64,000 bases of DNA, from positions 2,172,501-2,236,500 of the forward strand of contig NZ_CP022655.2 of NCBI RefSeq assembly GCF_002243345.2. Reading direction: 5' to 3'. Source of the DNA: Paenibacillus sp. RUD330 (GTDB taxonomy: Bacteria > Bacillota > Bacilli > Paenibacillales > Paenibacillaceae). Below, piece by piece: positions 17,020-25,048 of the stretch. The translations under genes were made by a program, and so were the position numbers. Within the stretch, counting starts at the first letter, position 1. Every line of letters starts with the position of its first letter. The notes under the pieces are model-generated. The model was not told where the DNA came from, searched no databases, and saw nothing but the letters and a program-made list of their open reading frames with translations.

Positions 17020-18195
17020 ATGATGACGACTGAGCTGAGAATCGGAATTGTCGGGCTCGGCAATATGGGCACGGGCCATGCCGCGTATCTGGCGGCGGGC
17101 GAAGTGCCGGGAGGCGTGCTGGCTGCTGTGTCGGATGTCCGGGAGGAGAGGCTCTCCTGGGCGAAGGCGGCCTTCGGCGACTCCGTCAAGACGTACGGAA
17201 GCGCCAGGGAGATGTTCGATTCCGGCGAAGTGGACGGCGTCCTGATCTGCACTCCGCATTATTCCCATCCCGAAGAAACGATAGCTGCCCTCCAGGCGGG
17301 ACTGCATGTGCTTGTGGAGAAGCCGGCCGGCGTATATACGAAGCAGGTCATGGAAATGAACGAGGCTGCCGCGGCCAGCGGCCGGGTCTTCGGCATCATG
17401 TTCAATCAGCGGACGAACCCTCTTTACCGCAAAATGCGCGAGCTCATCCAATCCGGAGAGCTCGGCGACGTCAGGCGCATCAATTGGATCGTCACGGATT
17501 GGTACCGTTCCCAAAGCTATTACGACAGCGGCGGCTGGAGAGCGACCTGGGAGGGCGAGGGCGGTGGCGTCCTGATGAACCAGTCGCCCCATAACCTCGA
17601 TCTGTGGCAGTGGGTCACCGGTCTCATGCCGACTCGGATCCGTGCTTTCTGCGGCTTCGGCAAGCATCGGGACATTGAAGTGGAGAACGACGTTACCGCT
17701 TACGCCGAATATTCGAACGGAGCGACCGGGGTGTTCATCACGTCGACCGTCGATGCGCCCGGCACGAACCGGCTCGAGATTACCGGCGACCGCGGTAAGC
17801 TGGTCGCGGAGGACGGCAAGCTGACGTTCTGGCGTCTGAGAACGCCGGAGAGCGAGTTCAACCGGACATACGCCGGAGGCTTCGGCAGCCCGGAGACATG
17901 GCGGATCGATGTGCCGGTGCCGGGCGGCGAGCCCAATCAGCACCGGGCCGTGACCCGCAACTGGGTCGATGCCATCGCCGGACGCGCTCCTCTGGAGTCG
18001 CCGGGAGAGGAAGGGATCAAAGGCCTGGCGCTGGCCAACGCCATGCTCCTGTCCGCCTGGACGGACGGCTGGGTGGAGCTGCCGCTGGATGACGAGCTGT
18101 ATTACCGTGAACTGCAGGCCCGCATCGCGGCTTCGACTGCCGGCAAGGATCAGGCGGCTGCAGGCCGTACGCTGGATGTGAAGGGCACTCATTAG
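17020..18195 (+). CDS. Gfo/Idh/MocA-family NAD(P)-dependent oxidoreductase
   Basis: A 391-residue sugar or inositol dehydrogenase-type protein. The N-terminal Rossmann fold begins IGIVGLGNMGTGHAAYL (GxGxxG), the EKP motif is VLVEKPAGVY near residues 98-107, and the C-terminal alpha/beta domain carries LMNQSPHNLDLWQWVTG, matching the family's substrate-binding GGxxxDxxxH-like helix. GGGGAGG precedes the ATG at 17020 (ATG 17023 is equally well spaced). It heads a four-gene cluster with a second family member, a TIM-barrel isomerase and an AraC regulator. The substrate is not identifiable from sequence. Confidence 0.9.
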   Translation: MMTTELRIGIVGLGNMGTGHAAYLAAGEVPGGVLAAVSDVREERLSWAKAAFGDSVKTYGSAREMFDSGEVDGVLICTPHYSHPEETIAALQAGLHVLVEKPAGVYTKQVMEMNEAAAASGRVFGIMFNQRTNPLYRKMRELIQSGELGDVRRINWIVTDWYRSQSYYDSGGWRATWEGEGGGVLMNQSPHNLDLWQWVTGLMPTRIRAFCGFGKHRDIEVENDVTAYAEYSNGATGVFITSTVDAPGTNRLEITGDRGKLVAEDGKLTFWRLRTPESEFNRTYAGGFGSPETWRIDVPVPGGEPNQHRAVTRNWVDAIAGRAPLESPGEEGIKGLALANAMLLSAWTDGWVELPLDDELYYRELQARIAASTAGKDQAAAGRTLDVKGTH

Positions 18196-18264
18196 AAGCT
18201 TGGGATATGCAAACTATCGTGTCGCGGCGGCAACCGACGCTGCGGATGCAAGGGGGAACCGCAA

Positions 18265-19344
18265 GTGAGCAAGGACGGCATGAATTATGCTCCGCAAGGG
18301 AAGCCGAGTCCCGTCGTCGGCAGGGGGGAGTTCGTGTTCGCCGCTGTCTGCCTCGACCACGGCCATATTTACGGCATGTGCAACGGGCTGATTGAAGCAG
18401 GCGGCACGCTGAAGTCGGTTTATGATGCCGATTTCGATCGGGCAGCCGCATTTGCCTCCCGCTACCCGGGCACGGCCATCGCCGGATCCCTGGAAGAGGT
18501 TCTTCAGGATCCGGAGCTGCATCTCGTCGCGGCAGCCGCCGTGCCGGACGAGCGCGGACCGCTCGGGGTCAAGGTCATGCGGCATGGCAAGGATTATTTT
18601 ACGGACAAAACGCCGTTCACGGAGCTCTCGCAGCTGGAGGAAGCCCGTCGCTGCGCCGCCGAGACCGGTCGCAAGTATGCCGTCTATTTCAGCGAAAGGC
18701 TGCATGTGGAGAGCGCCGTATTCGCCGGAGAGCTTATCGCCGGCGGCGCGATCGGCCGGGTCGTGCAGGTGATGGGCACCGGCCCGCATCGGCTGAATGC
18801 GCCGTCGCGGCCGGACTGGTTTTTCGACCGGCGGCGGTATGGAGGCATCCTGTGCGACATCGGCAGCCATCAGATCGAGCAGTTCCTTCATTTTGCCGGC
18901 TGCCGCGATGCCAGGGTGCTCCACAGCAAGGTAGGCAATTACCATCATCCCGGCTATCCCGAGCTGGAGGATTTCGGCGATGCCAGCCTGCTGGGAGACA
19001 ACGGAGCGAGCCATTACTTCCGAGTCGACTGGCTGACGCCGGCAGGCCTCTCCACCTGGGGGGACGGCCGCACGGTCATCCTCGGCACGGAAGGGTATAT
19101 CGAGCTGCGCAAATACGTGGATATCGCCCGTTCCCCGCAGGGTGATCATCTCTATCTCGTGAACGGCGAGGGAGAGCATCATATGGAGCTGTCCGGCAAG
19201 GTCGGGTATCCTTTTTTCGGCAGCCTGATTCTCGATGTCCTGAACCGGACGGAGAAGGCCATGACTCAGGAGCATGTCTTCAAAGCGGCGGAGCTGTGCC
19301 TGCTGGCGCAAGCGGAAGCGATAAGGATCGGCGGTTTCAATTGA
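18265..19344 (+). CDS. second Gfo/Idh/MocA-family oxidoreductase, atypical nucleotide loop
   Basis: A 359-residue paralogue starting at GTG (AGGGGG eight bases upstream). The Rossmann start is unusual: FAAVCLDHGHIYGMCNGL replaces the normal GxGxxG, a variant seen in a subgroup of the family with GHxxGM-like loops. The EKP position reads FTDKTPFTEL, and the C-terminal domain contains GGILCDIGSHQIEQFLHFAG with the expected Asp/His pair. It follows the first oxidoreductase by 69 bp. The altered cofactor loop and DKTP in place of EKP mean it may act on a different substrate or bind cofactor differently; no specific function is claimed. Confidence 0.85.
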   Translation: MSKDGMNYAPQGKPSPVVGRGEFVFAAVCLDHGHIYGMCNGLIEAGGTLKSVYDADFDRAAAFASRYPGTAIAGSLEEVLQDPELHLVAAAAVPDERGPLGVKVMRHGKDYFTDKTPFTELSQLEEARRCAAETGRKYAVYFSERLHVESAVFAGELIAGGAIGRVVQVMGTGPHRLNAPSRPDWFFDRRRYGGILCDIGSHQIEQFLHFAGCRDARVLHSKVGNYHHPGYPELEDFGDASLLGDNGASHYFRVDWLTPAGLSTWGDGRTVILGTEGYIELRKYVDIARSPQGDHLYLVNGEGEHHMELSGKVGYPFFGSLILDVLNRTEKAMTQEHVFKAAELCLLAQAEAIRIGGFN

Positions 19345-19421
19345 AGATCCGCCTTGGATGAGGCGCCTGCCTCCTGGAGGCGGGAAATAAATCAGATGAC
19401 AGATCGGAGGCCATATCGACC

Positions 19422-20300
19422 ATGACGATTCAGCTGTCCGTATTCACCGTGGCGACGCCGGAGCTCTCTCCGGAGGAGCTTGCCGCAGCCGCCCGCAAGG
19501 CAGGCCTGCACGGAATAGAATGGCGCTGCAAGGATGCTCCCGCAGAAATCAGGCAAGAGAAGCCCTCCTTCTGGGGCAACAATCTGGCGACGGTGCCGCA
19601 GAGCGCGGATGCCGGCGTGCTGGCCCGGTTCCGAAGCGCGGCGGAGAACGAAGGACTGAAGTCCATAAGCCTGACGCCTTATCTGCAGGCAGGCGATCTG
19701 GAAGGAACCGAGCAGGTGCTGGCTGCGGCGAGGGAGCTCGGGGCGGATTATATCCGTCTCGGCGTGCACGGCTACGACCGGTCGAGATCCTTCGGCGAGC
19801 TGTTCGGCCTGCAGAGGATCTACCTGCGCGAGGCTTCCGGCCTGTGCAGGCAGTATGGAGTCAAAGGCCTCATTGAGACCCATCACGGGACGATCGCCCC
19901 AAGCGCTTCAGCCGCCATCCGGCTGTGCGAAGGGCTGGACGCGGATGCCGTCGGGGTCCTCTACGATCCCGGCAACATGGTCCATGAAGGGTACGAGAAC
20001 CATCGCATGGGCATGGAGATGCTCGGGCCCTATCTGGCTCATGTGCATATGAAGAATGCCGGATGGACATCGACGGCCGATGCCGATGGAAGCGTCCGGT
20101 GGAACAGCGGCTGGACGGGCATGAAAGGCGGCGTCGTCCGCTGGAAGGAGGTTGTCTCCGACCTCATCGCCGTCGGCTACGGCGGCTTCATCGGGGTGGA
20201 GGATTTCAGCGGGCAATACAGCTCGCCGGAAATGCTGGAGCAATACTCGCGCTATATGCGCGAGCTGCTGGAGACCAGCGGTGCCGCGTCCGGAGCCTGA
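19422..20300 (+). CDS. sugar phosphate isomerase/epimerase-like TIM-barrel protein
   Basis: A 292-residue member of the AP endonuclease 2/xylose isomerase-like TIM-barrel superfamily (IolE/IolI type). Typical elements are GLHGIEWRCKD near the start, ADYIRLGVHGYD, GVKGLIETHHGTIAP (metal-ligand Glu), GVLYDPGNMVHEGY (Asp), YLAHVHMKNAGW (His) and FIGVEDFSGQY (Glu). The arrangement Glu-Asp-His-Glu is the metal site of the family. It lies in the oxidoreductase cluster, so it likely isomerises or dehydrates a keto-sugar produced by the dehydrogenases; substrate unknown. Confidence 0.88.
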   Translation: MTIQLSVFTVATPELSPEELAAAARKAGLHGIEWRCKDAPAEIRQEKPSFWGNNLATVPQSADAGVLARFRSAAENEGLKSISLTPYLQAGDLEGTEQVLAAARELGADYIRLGVHGYDRSRSFGELFGLQRIYLREASGLCRQYGVKGLIETHHGTIAPSASAAIRLCEGLDADAVGVLYDPGNMVHEGYENHRMGMEMLGPYLAHVHMKNAGWTSTADADGSVRWNSGWTGMKGGVVRWKEVVSDLIAVGYGGFIGVEDFSGQYSSPEMLEQYSRYMRELLETSGAASGA

Positions 20301-20379
20301 CCGTTCCTCTCTTATCAGAACGGATGGACGATGGTATGCTGAATCCATGGCGCATAGCCATGGAGAGGATGTGGCATGC

Positions 20380-21228
20380 ATGTCCGGAAGCGGCGGTTAT
20401 CCTGCCGGCCTGCTCGATTATACCTTTCGCGACGATGGGCAGGTCATGCAGGATTTCCATTCTCACCCTTACTATGAGATCTATTTCTTTCATGAAGGGG
20501 CTTGCACGTATCTGATCGGAAGCCGCATCTACCGGCTGGAGCCGGGCGACATGCTGCTTATGTACGGCATGACCCTGCACCGGCCCAAGGTCGATCCGAG
20601 CCATCCTTACGTGCGGAGCATCATTCATTTCTATCCCGATCCGCTCCGGGCCGCCTCGCCCTCCGGGGCGCAGCTGCCCGTCATGCGGCCGTTCGAGGAG
20701 CTCCGCAACTACCGGCTGTCTCTGCGGGAAGAGCATAGAGAGGAAGCGGAGCTGATCCTGGCCAGGATGGACCGCTTCAAGAAGCAGGGCGATGCTGCCG
20801 GCCTGTACCGCATGAAGCTGGCGTTCGAGGATCTGCTGGGGTTCATCTACGAGCGATGCCAGGAGCCGATGAATCTGGCGCCGGAACGGTCGAGAGACAA
20901 GGAGCAGATCGCGCAGGACATCATGGATTACATCGGCGGACATCTTTCCGAGGAGCTCACGCTGGAACGGCTTCAGAGCGAGCTCCATTTGAGCCGTTCA
21001 TACCTGTCCAGAACGTTCAAGGAAGTCACGGGCGTGCAGCTGTTCGAGTATATCTACAAGCAGAGAATCAACCAGGCCAGGGTGCTCTTTCTGCTGGAGC
21101 CGGACATTTCCGTTACGGAAGCGGGCTTCCGCGTCGGCTTCAAGCATCCGGCCCATTTCAGCCGTCTGTTCAAGCAGACGGTCGGCATGTCTGCCGACAA
21201 GTACCGGCGCAGCCTTGCAGGCATGTGA
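20380..21228 (+). CDS. AraC-family transcriptional regulator with cupin domain
   Basis: One-component regulator, 282 residues from ATG 20380 (GGAGAGG about 11 bases upstream; ATG 20347 is an alternative). The cupin sensor spans about 10-110 (HSHPYYEIYFFHEG, YRLEPGDMLLMYGMTLHRP). The C-terminal HTH pair (about 180-280) reads LTLERLQSELHLSRSYLSRT and VTEAGFRVGFKHPAHFSRLF, followed by KQTVGMSADKYRR. It closes the oxidoreductase/isomerase cluster and probably regulates it. It is followed by a terminator. Confidence 0.9.
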   Translation: MSGSGGYPAGLLDYTFRDDGQVMQDFHSHPYYEIYFFHEGACTYLIGSRIYRLEPGDMLLMYGMTLHRPKVDPSHPYVRSIIHFYPDPLRAASPSGAQLPVMRPFEELRNYRLSLREEHREEAELILARMDRFKKQGDAAGLYRMKLAFEDLLGFIYERCQEPMNLAPERSRDKEQIAQDIMDYIGGHLSEELTLERLQSELHLSRSYLSRTFKEVTGVQLFEYIYKQRINQARVLFLLEPDISVTEAGFRVGFKHPAHFSRLFKQTVGMSADKYRRSLAGM

Positions 21229-21275
21229 AGCCCCCCGGCAAGAAGCATCCCCGAAGCATGTGACGCTGCCCGGCA

Positions 21276-21323
21276 AGAAGCATCCCCGAAGCGATCCCCA
21301 CTCGCTCCGGAGATGCTTTTTGT
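21276..21323 (+). terminator. intrinsic terminator after the AraC gene
   Basis: AAGCATCCCCGAAGCGA pairs with TCGCTCCGGAGATGCTT, then TTTTTGTTGTTT. The left arm is part of a directly repeated segment (CCCGGCAAGAAGCATCCCC occurs at 21235 and 21269), suggesting a local duplication. Confidence 0.8.
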
Positions 21324-21601
21324 TGTTTCAAGCGGAAGGGAATGGCGAGGGGAGCAGCGCCGTTAGGGGAGAAGGACGAGAAAATCGTTACGCTGCACAA
21401 AATCCGAAAAGCGGATTACAAGATGCAGAGCTCCATATTTACACGAAAAGTTATAAAATATAACATGAAATCAAATTTGAAGGAGCTGAATGAGAGCGGA
21501 CGGCCGCATGTTGTCGGCGGAGCTCTCATCCTTTCGGCTGATTCCTTTGATCAACGGTCATGCAAGGATGCCACCGCGTCCGGAAAGGTATGAATGCTGC
21601 C
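21324..21601 (+). other. leader region before FAD oxidoreductase; no gene supported
   Basis: The stretch is A/T-richer than its surroundings (for example TTATAAAATATAACATG near 21450). It holds an imperfect long hairpin with perfect ends ATGAGAGC (21490) and GCTCTCAT (about 21522). A short frame from the ATG at 21490 has AAGGAG upstream but overlaps the next gene out of frame and looks unlike a protein. A promoter or leader role for the following gene is possible; nothing further can be supported. Confidence 0.35.
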
Positions 21602-23041
21602 ATGAGCCTAGAGGAACTGAACGCGCGCGTCCGCAAGGATCTTGCCTATATTGCTTATGGAGGAAAGGATTGGGTTCGTCCCCGCATCCATCCGGACGGC
21701 CACGTCTATGACGTTGTGATTGTCGGCGGCGGCCAAAGCGGGCTCGGCACCGCCTTCGGCCTGCTGCGGGAGAGAGTGTCCAACATTCTCGTCATCGACG
21801 AGAACCCGGAGGGCAGCGAGGGTCCATGGGATACCTATGCCCGAATGGTCACGCTACGGACGCCCAAGCATCTGACTTCCATCGATCTCGGCATTCCTTC
21901 CCTGACCTTCCGCTCCTGGTGGGAAGCACAGCACGGAGAGGAAGGCTGGGAGGCGGTGGACAAAATTCCGCGCGGCGAGTGGATGAACTATTTGCGATGG
22001 TATCGCCGCATCCTCGCGCTGCCTGTACGGAACGATGCCAGGCTGAAGCTGGTCGAGCCGCTGCAAGGCGGCATCCATCGCCTTCATGTGGAGGGACATG
22101 GACCGTCATCCCCGCATCTGCTGGCGCGCAAGGTCATACTGGCTACCGGCATTCAGGGAGGCGGAGAGTGGCATGTTCCCGGCATCGTGGCCGACAACGT
22201 ATCCCGCAGCCTATATGCCCATACTTCGGAGCCGATCGATTTCTCCAAGCTTGCCGGGAAGAGGATCGCTGTGCTGGGAGGGGGAGCATCGGCGTTCGAC
22301 AACGCCAACCATGCGCTTGCTCAAGGAGCCGCCGCTGCGCATGTATTCGTCCGGCGCAGCGAGCTGCCTCGGATCAATCCGATCCGCCAGATGGAGTATT
22401 CGGGCATGATCGAGCATTTCCACATCCTCTCCGATGAGGAGAAATACGAGGCGATGGCTCATTTCTTCCTTCATAACCAGCCTCCGACCAACGACACCTT
22501 CCGGCGGGCTTGCTCCTGGCCGGGCTTCGGCCTCCATCTGGGAGCGCCGTGGCTGGCTGTCCGGGAGGAAGGGGGGCAGGCGGTCGTAACGACGCCTCAA
22601 GGAAGCTTCGCCTACGACTTCCTGCTCATCAGCACCGGCTTGCTGACCGATCCGGCGCTGCGTCCGGAGCTGAGGCTCGTGGAGAGCCATATCGCCCGCT
22701 GGAAAGACCGGTACCATGCTCCTGAGCCCATCGCCAGCGCGGTGCTTGACGCCCATCCTTACTTGACGCCTGGTTTTGCCTTCACGAGCCGAAGCGAGGA
22801 GGGGAACAGCCTGCTGCACGGACTGTTCACGTTCAATTACTCCGCGATGGTCAGCTGCGGCTTGTCGGCTTCCGCCCTTTCGGGCATGCGCTATGCGATT
22901 CCCAAGCTTGTATCCACCGTGTCGAGCCAGCTCTTCCTCGATGACCGCAAGCCGATTCTGGCCGGCTTTTACGCTTATGACGAGCAGGAATTCGCCGGAC
23001 AATGGCCGGCTGCTTCAGAGGTTGCTGCAGATGGCGGCTGA
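21602..23041 (+). CDS. FAD/NAD(P)-binding flavoprotein monooxygenase-like oxidoreductase
   Basis: About 479 residues, flavin-containing monooxygenase fold. FAD-binding VVIVGGGQSGLGTAFGLL is near residue 38, an FMO-like stretch TPKHLTSIDLGIPSLTFRSW follows, a second dinucleotide site RIAVLGGGASAFDNANHAL near residue 220 binds NAD(P)H, and FLLISTGLLTDPALRPEL is the ATG/ISTG-type motif. Related annotated proteins are hydroxylases of the SidA/FMO type; the substrate is not predictable. The start is uncertain: GGAAAGG lies 13 bases before ATG 21602 but only 1 base before ATG 21590, and an in-frame stop excludes starts before 21551. It stands alone between terminators. Confidence 0.82.
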   Translation: MSLEELNARVRKDLAYIAYGGKDWVRPRIHPDGHVYDVVIVGGGQSGLGTAFGLLRERVSNILVIDENPEGSEGPWDTYARMVTLRTPKHLTSIDLGIPSLTFRSWWEAQHGEEGWEAVDKIPRGEWMNYLRWYRRILALPVRNDARLKLVEPLQGGIHRLHVEGHGPSSPHLLARKVILATGIQGGGEWHVPGIVADNVSRSLYAHTSEPIDFSKLAGKRIAVLGGGASAFDNANHALAQGAAAAHVFVRRSELPRINPIRQMEYSGMIEHFHILSDEEKYEAMAHFFLHNQPPTNDTFRRACSWPGFGLHLGAPWLAVREEGGQAVVTTPQGSFAYDFLLISTGLLTDPALRPELRLVESHIARWKDRYHAPEPIASAVLDAHPYLTPGFAFTSRSEEGNSLLHGLFTFNYSAMVSCGLSASALSGMRYAIPKLVSTVSSQLFLDDRKPILAGFYAYDEQEFAGQWPAASEVAADGG

Positions 23042-23109
23042 AGGAAAAATGCGCGTGGAAATGAACAGATGCTCGCTGAGATGGAAGGGCAGACAGATGG
23101 AAATCTGAA

Positions 23110-23139
23110 GAGGCCTGCTGAGTTTTTTCGGCAGGCCTC
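23110..23139. terminator. bidirectional terminator between flavoprotein and barstar genes
   Basis: GAGGCCTGC / GCAGGCCTC perfect stem with a TGAGTTTTTTCG loop; followed by CGGTTTT on the plus strand. It separates convergent genes. Confidence 0.65.
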
Positions 23140-23145
23140 CGGTTT

Positions 23146-23442
23146 TCAGGCCGAGTCGGGAGTTGTGAAGGTCAGGCAAGGGTTTTGGGCGGCGGCATCC
23201 TTGAATACGGATAGCAGGGCGGATGTCGTGCGTTCGCCAAGCAGCTTGAGGCTGTCTTCGATGGAAGTCCAATGAATGTTCAGAGGGGATCCGGAATAAT
23301 CCGTCAGGCAATCGTAAAGGGCGTCGAGATTGCGGCCATAATAATCGGGGAAGTGCAGTCCGCGGCTAAGCGCATCGTGAAAAGCTTCGATCGTCGCCAG
23401 CTTGCTGCCGTCCAAAAGCAAGATTTTGTCCAGCCTTCTCAT
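23146..23442 (-). CDS. barstar-family ribonuclease inhibitor
   Basis: A 98-residue intracellular inhibitor that plugs the active site of barnase-type RNases. It matches barstar along its length: KILLLDGSKL strand, then PDYYGRNLDALYDCLTDY, where D40 and D44 correspond to barstar D35 and D39, the residues that contact the barnase catalytic site. Barstar W38 is Tyr here. The ATG at 23442 follows AAGGAG with almost no spacing, so an alternative start a few codons in is possible. It lies 71 bp downstream of the barnase gene, same strand, with a strong stem-loop between. Its role is to protect the producer from RNase that fails to be exported. Confidence 0.88.
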   Translation of the reverse strand: MRRLDKILLLDGSKLATIEAFHDALSRGLHFPDYYGRNLDALYDCLTDYSGSPLNIHWTSIEDSLKLLGERTTSALLSVFKDAAAQNPCLTFTTPDSA

Positions 23443-23476
23443 CTCCTTGGAGGGGGTTCCTATCTATTCCAAGAAT

Positions 23477-23506
23477 AAGGGACTTGCTTGGAAAAGCAAG
23501 TCCCTT
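23477..23506 (-). terminator. strong stem-loop between barnase and barstar genes
   Basis: A perfect 13-bp stem AAGGGACTTGCTT / AAGCAAGTCCCTT with a 4-nt loop. On the minus strand it is followed by ATTCTTGG, a weak T-rich tail. It sits 7 bp after the barnase stop and 35 bp before barstar, so it may terminate or attenuate read-through into barstar. Confidence 0.65.
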
Positions 23507-23513
23507 AAGCTGT

Positions 23514-23951
23514 TCACCACTTCTGGAAGCTGGCGTAATGGTCGCTTGTCGTGTAGTAGAGGCCGTCATTGGAATAAAGGACCCGGGAAGCGTTGCGGCA
23601 TCCCGACGTGTAGTAGGCATCCGCCTCGCGCCAGGTGCGTCCCGACTTGGCCGGAAGCAGACCTTCGTAGTTGGAGAAGACATCCCCGCCGATGCTGTAG
23701 CCGGGTGCGACTGCAGCCAGATTGCATTTGCTGGACACCCAGCCTTTGCTTGTCGCCTGGCTTTTCGTCAGGAAGTTGGCCGGCAGCTTGCCGTTTGCCT
23801 TGATGTAGTTGATGATGCCGGCAAAATCGGTCGGTCCGGATACGGCTGCTTCCGCCACAGGGACAGCTTGTCCGATCAGCGGACTTACATTGCCCATCAG
23901 CAGAGCCAGCACGAGGGCGGCCGACGCTAAAAGCCTGACGATTGATTTCAT
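23514..23951 (-). CDS. secreted barnase-type ribonuclease
   Basis: Extracellular guanyl-preferring RNase (N1/T1/barnase family). The 145-residue precursor starts at ATG 23951 with AAGGAGG nine bases upstream. A signal peptide covers about residues 1-36 (MKSIVRLLAS, hydrophobic core, cleavage after AEAA or close by). The mature part aligns with barnase at a constant offset of 36: K63, E109, R119, R123 and H138 correspond to K27, E73, R83, R87 and H102, so the catalytic set is complete (TWREAD, SDHYASF). Two cysteines, C76 and C118 (barnase positions 40 and 82), are absent from classical barnase and could form a disulfide. The inhibitor gene follows directly. A good promoter precedes it. Confidence 0.95.
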   Translation of the reverse strand: MKSIVRLLASAALVLALLMGNVSPLIGQAVPVAEAAVSGPTDFAGIINYIKANGKLPANFLTKSQATSKGWVSSKCNLAAVAPGYSIGGDVFSNYEGLLPAKSGRTWREADAYYTSGCRNASRVLYSNDGLYYTTSDHYASFQKW

Positions 23952-23994
23952 TACATAATGCCTCCTTTTCGATTGGGAAGATGATTGCAATTGG

Positions 23995-24022
23995 ATTATA
24001 CAGGAAATAAATAGGCAGCGAA
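23995..24022 (-). promoter_or_regulatory. promoter of the barnase gene
   Basis: On the minus strand a perfect TATAAT (24000-23995) lies 44 bp before the barnase ATG; a weak -35 (TTCGCT) is 16 bp further upstream. Confidence 0.55.
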
Positions 24023-24197
24023 TTATCGATTTCGTAAAAAAGGCTTGATTCTGTCGGCCTCTCCGACTTCCCTCAGGCATCCTGTCCAGTGGTCGTTGCT
24101 GAAGATGCGCTCAAGCGCCTGCCGGGGATCAAGTCGATTCACCCGGCATATTATGGAGATCTATATATGCGGCGATTGGGAAAGCGCCTGTACCGCC

Positions 24198-24671
24198 TTA
24201 GGGAAGAAAAAGATGCTTTCGGGCAAAAAAGGTCGGGCGATGAGAATTCGGTTTTTTCACTCCTCCGGCTTCGCTGCGGGATGCCGATGGGAGTACCTTT
24301 GGGACGGACGTAGGCTTGATGAATAGCTTCATGCTTGATTCACCGGACCGAGGGCGGCGGCTTTTGCGTCCATGCGGGCTGGACTTGCGGCTTCCGGATT
24401 GCAGCAGGGAGGCTTTCCGTCGGGCTGAGTCCAGGATCCGGTGCAGCTCCTTCGCCGATTGGGCGATTCGGCGGCTGCCGCGAACCAGAGAATCCGCGGA
24501 ATTGTCTGGGCTGGGTGGGCCGCAAGCTTTTAGGACCGCTTTTTCCGCTCTCAGCAAGCGGCCGCTCGCTCTTTGGAGAGCGAGAGACCCTTGCAGCCAT
24601 TCGTTCAACGCTTCCTGAAGCGGCTTGGGAGGAAGGAGGGCGGACAACGGCGATTCCGGCATGGTATTCAT
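24198..24671 (-). CDS. uncharacterised basic protein at the end of the collagen operon
   Basis: A 157-residue protein of unknown function. The first 90 residues are predicted helical (LQEALNEWLQGSLALQRASG, IAQSAKELHRILDSARRK); the rest is Arg/Ser/Lys-rich and probably disordered (SRKSSPHGRKSRRPRSGES). Its ATG overlaps the stop of the upstream gene by four bases (ATGA), the pattern of translational coupling, which is the main reason to accept it. There is no signal peptide or membrane segment. Position at the end of a spore-type operon makes a small basic coat protein possible, but this is inference. Confidence 0.5.
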   Translation of the reverse strand: MNTMPESPLSALLPPKPLQEALNEWLQGSLALQRASGRLLRAEKAVLKACGPPSPDNSADSLVRGSRRIAQSAKELHRILDSARRKASLLQSGSRKSSPHGRKSRRPRSGESSMKLFIKPTSVPKVLPSASRSEAGGVKKPNSHRPTFFARKHLFLP

Positions 24672-25003
24672 TCTTCACCTTCGTTGTGGCAGCACTCGCA
24701 GGTATCTTCATGCCCTGCCAATTGGATGATCCGGTCAAGCCGGTTCAACGCCAGCCATTGCTTGATGACGATTCCTTCTATGAACTGAGCTGTGTTCTGT
24801 TGAATCTGCTGCAGGCTGCGGGTCGGCAGGCAGCCTTCTTTCCTGGCGAGGCTGGCCAACGCGAGAATGTTGTCCGCCTCCGCATTGATGAGATTGGACA
24901 GAGCCAGCTCTTCCATAGCGATCGAACTGAGCAGCAGGGACAAAGCCTCTTTTTTGGTCACGCTAATGTTAGGGGTTATATCGGGAATGTTCGGTTGAGA
25001 CAC
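24668..25003 (-). CDS. small helical protein sharing the collagen-like protein's N-terminal domain (Cys-rich tail)
   Basis: A 111-residue protein with no recognised family name. Residues about 20-97 form a helical unit: LLLSSIAMEELALSNLINAE, then after a linker QWLALNRLDRIIQLA. The same pattern occurs in the next upstream gene and at the N-terminus of the giant collagen-like protein. The C-terminus HEDTCECCHNEGEE carries three clustered Cys and acidic residues, suited to cross-linking or metal binding. The gene lies between two similar genes on one strand, 45 bp after the upstream one. It probably co-assembles with the collagen-like protein at the spore surface (inferred). Confidence 0.78.
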   Translation of the reverse strand: MSQPNIPDITPNISVTKKEALSLLLSSIAMEELALSNLINAEADNILALASLARKEGCLPTRSLQQIQQNTAQFIEGIVIKQWLALNRLDRIIQLAGHEDTCECCHNEGEE

Positions 25004-25048
25004 CGATCACCACCTCCAGTCAACACGCATATCTTCAGCCTTGCATCT

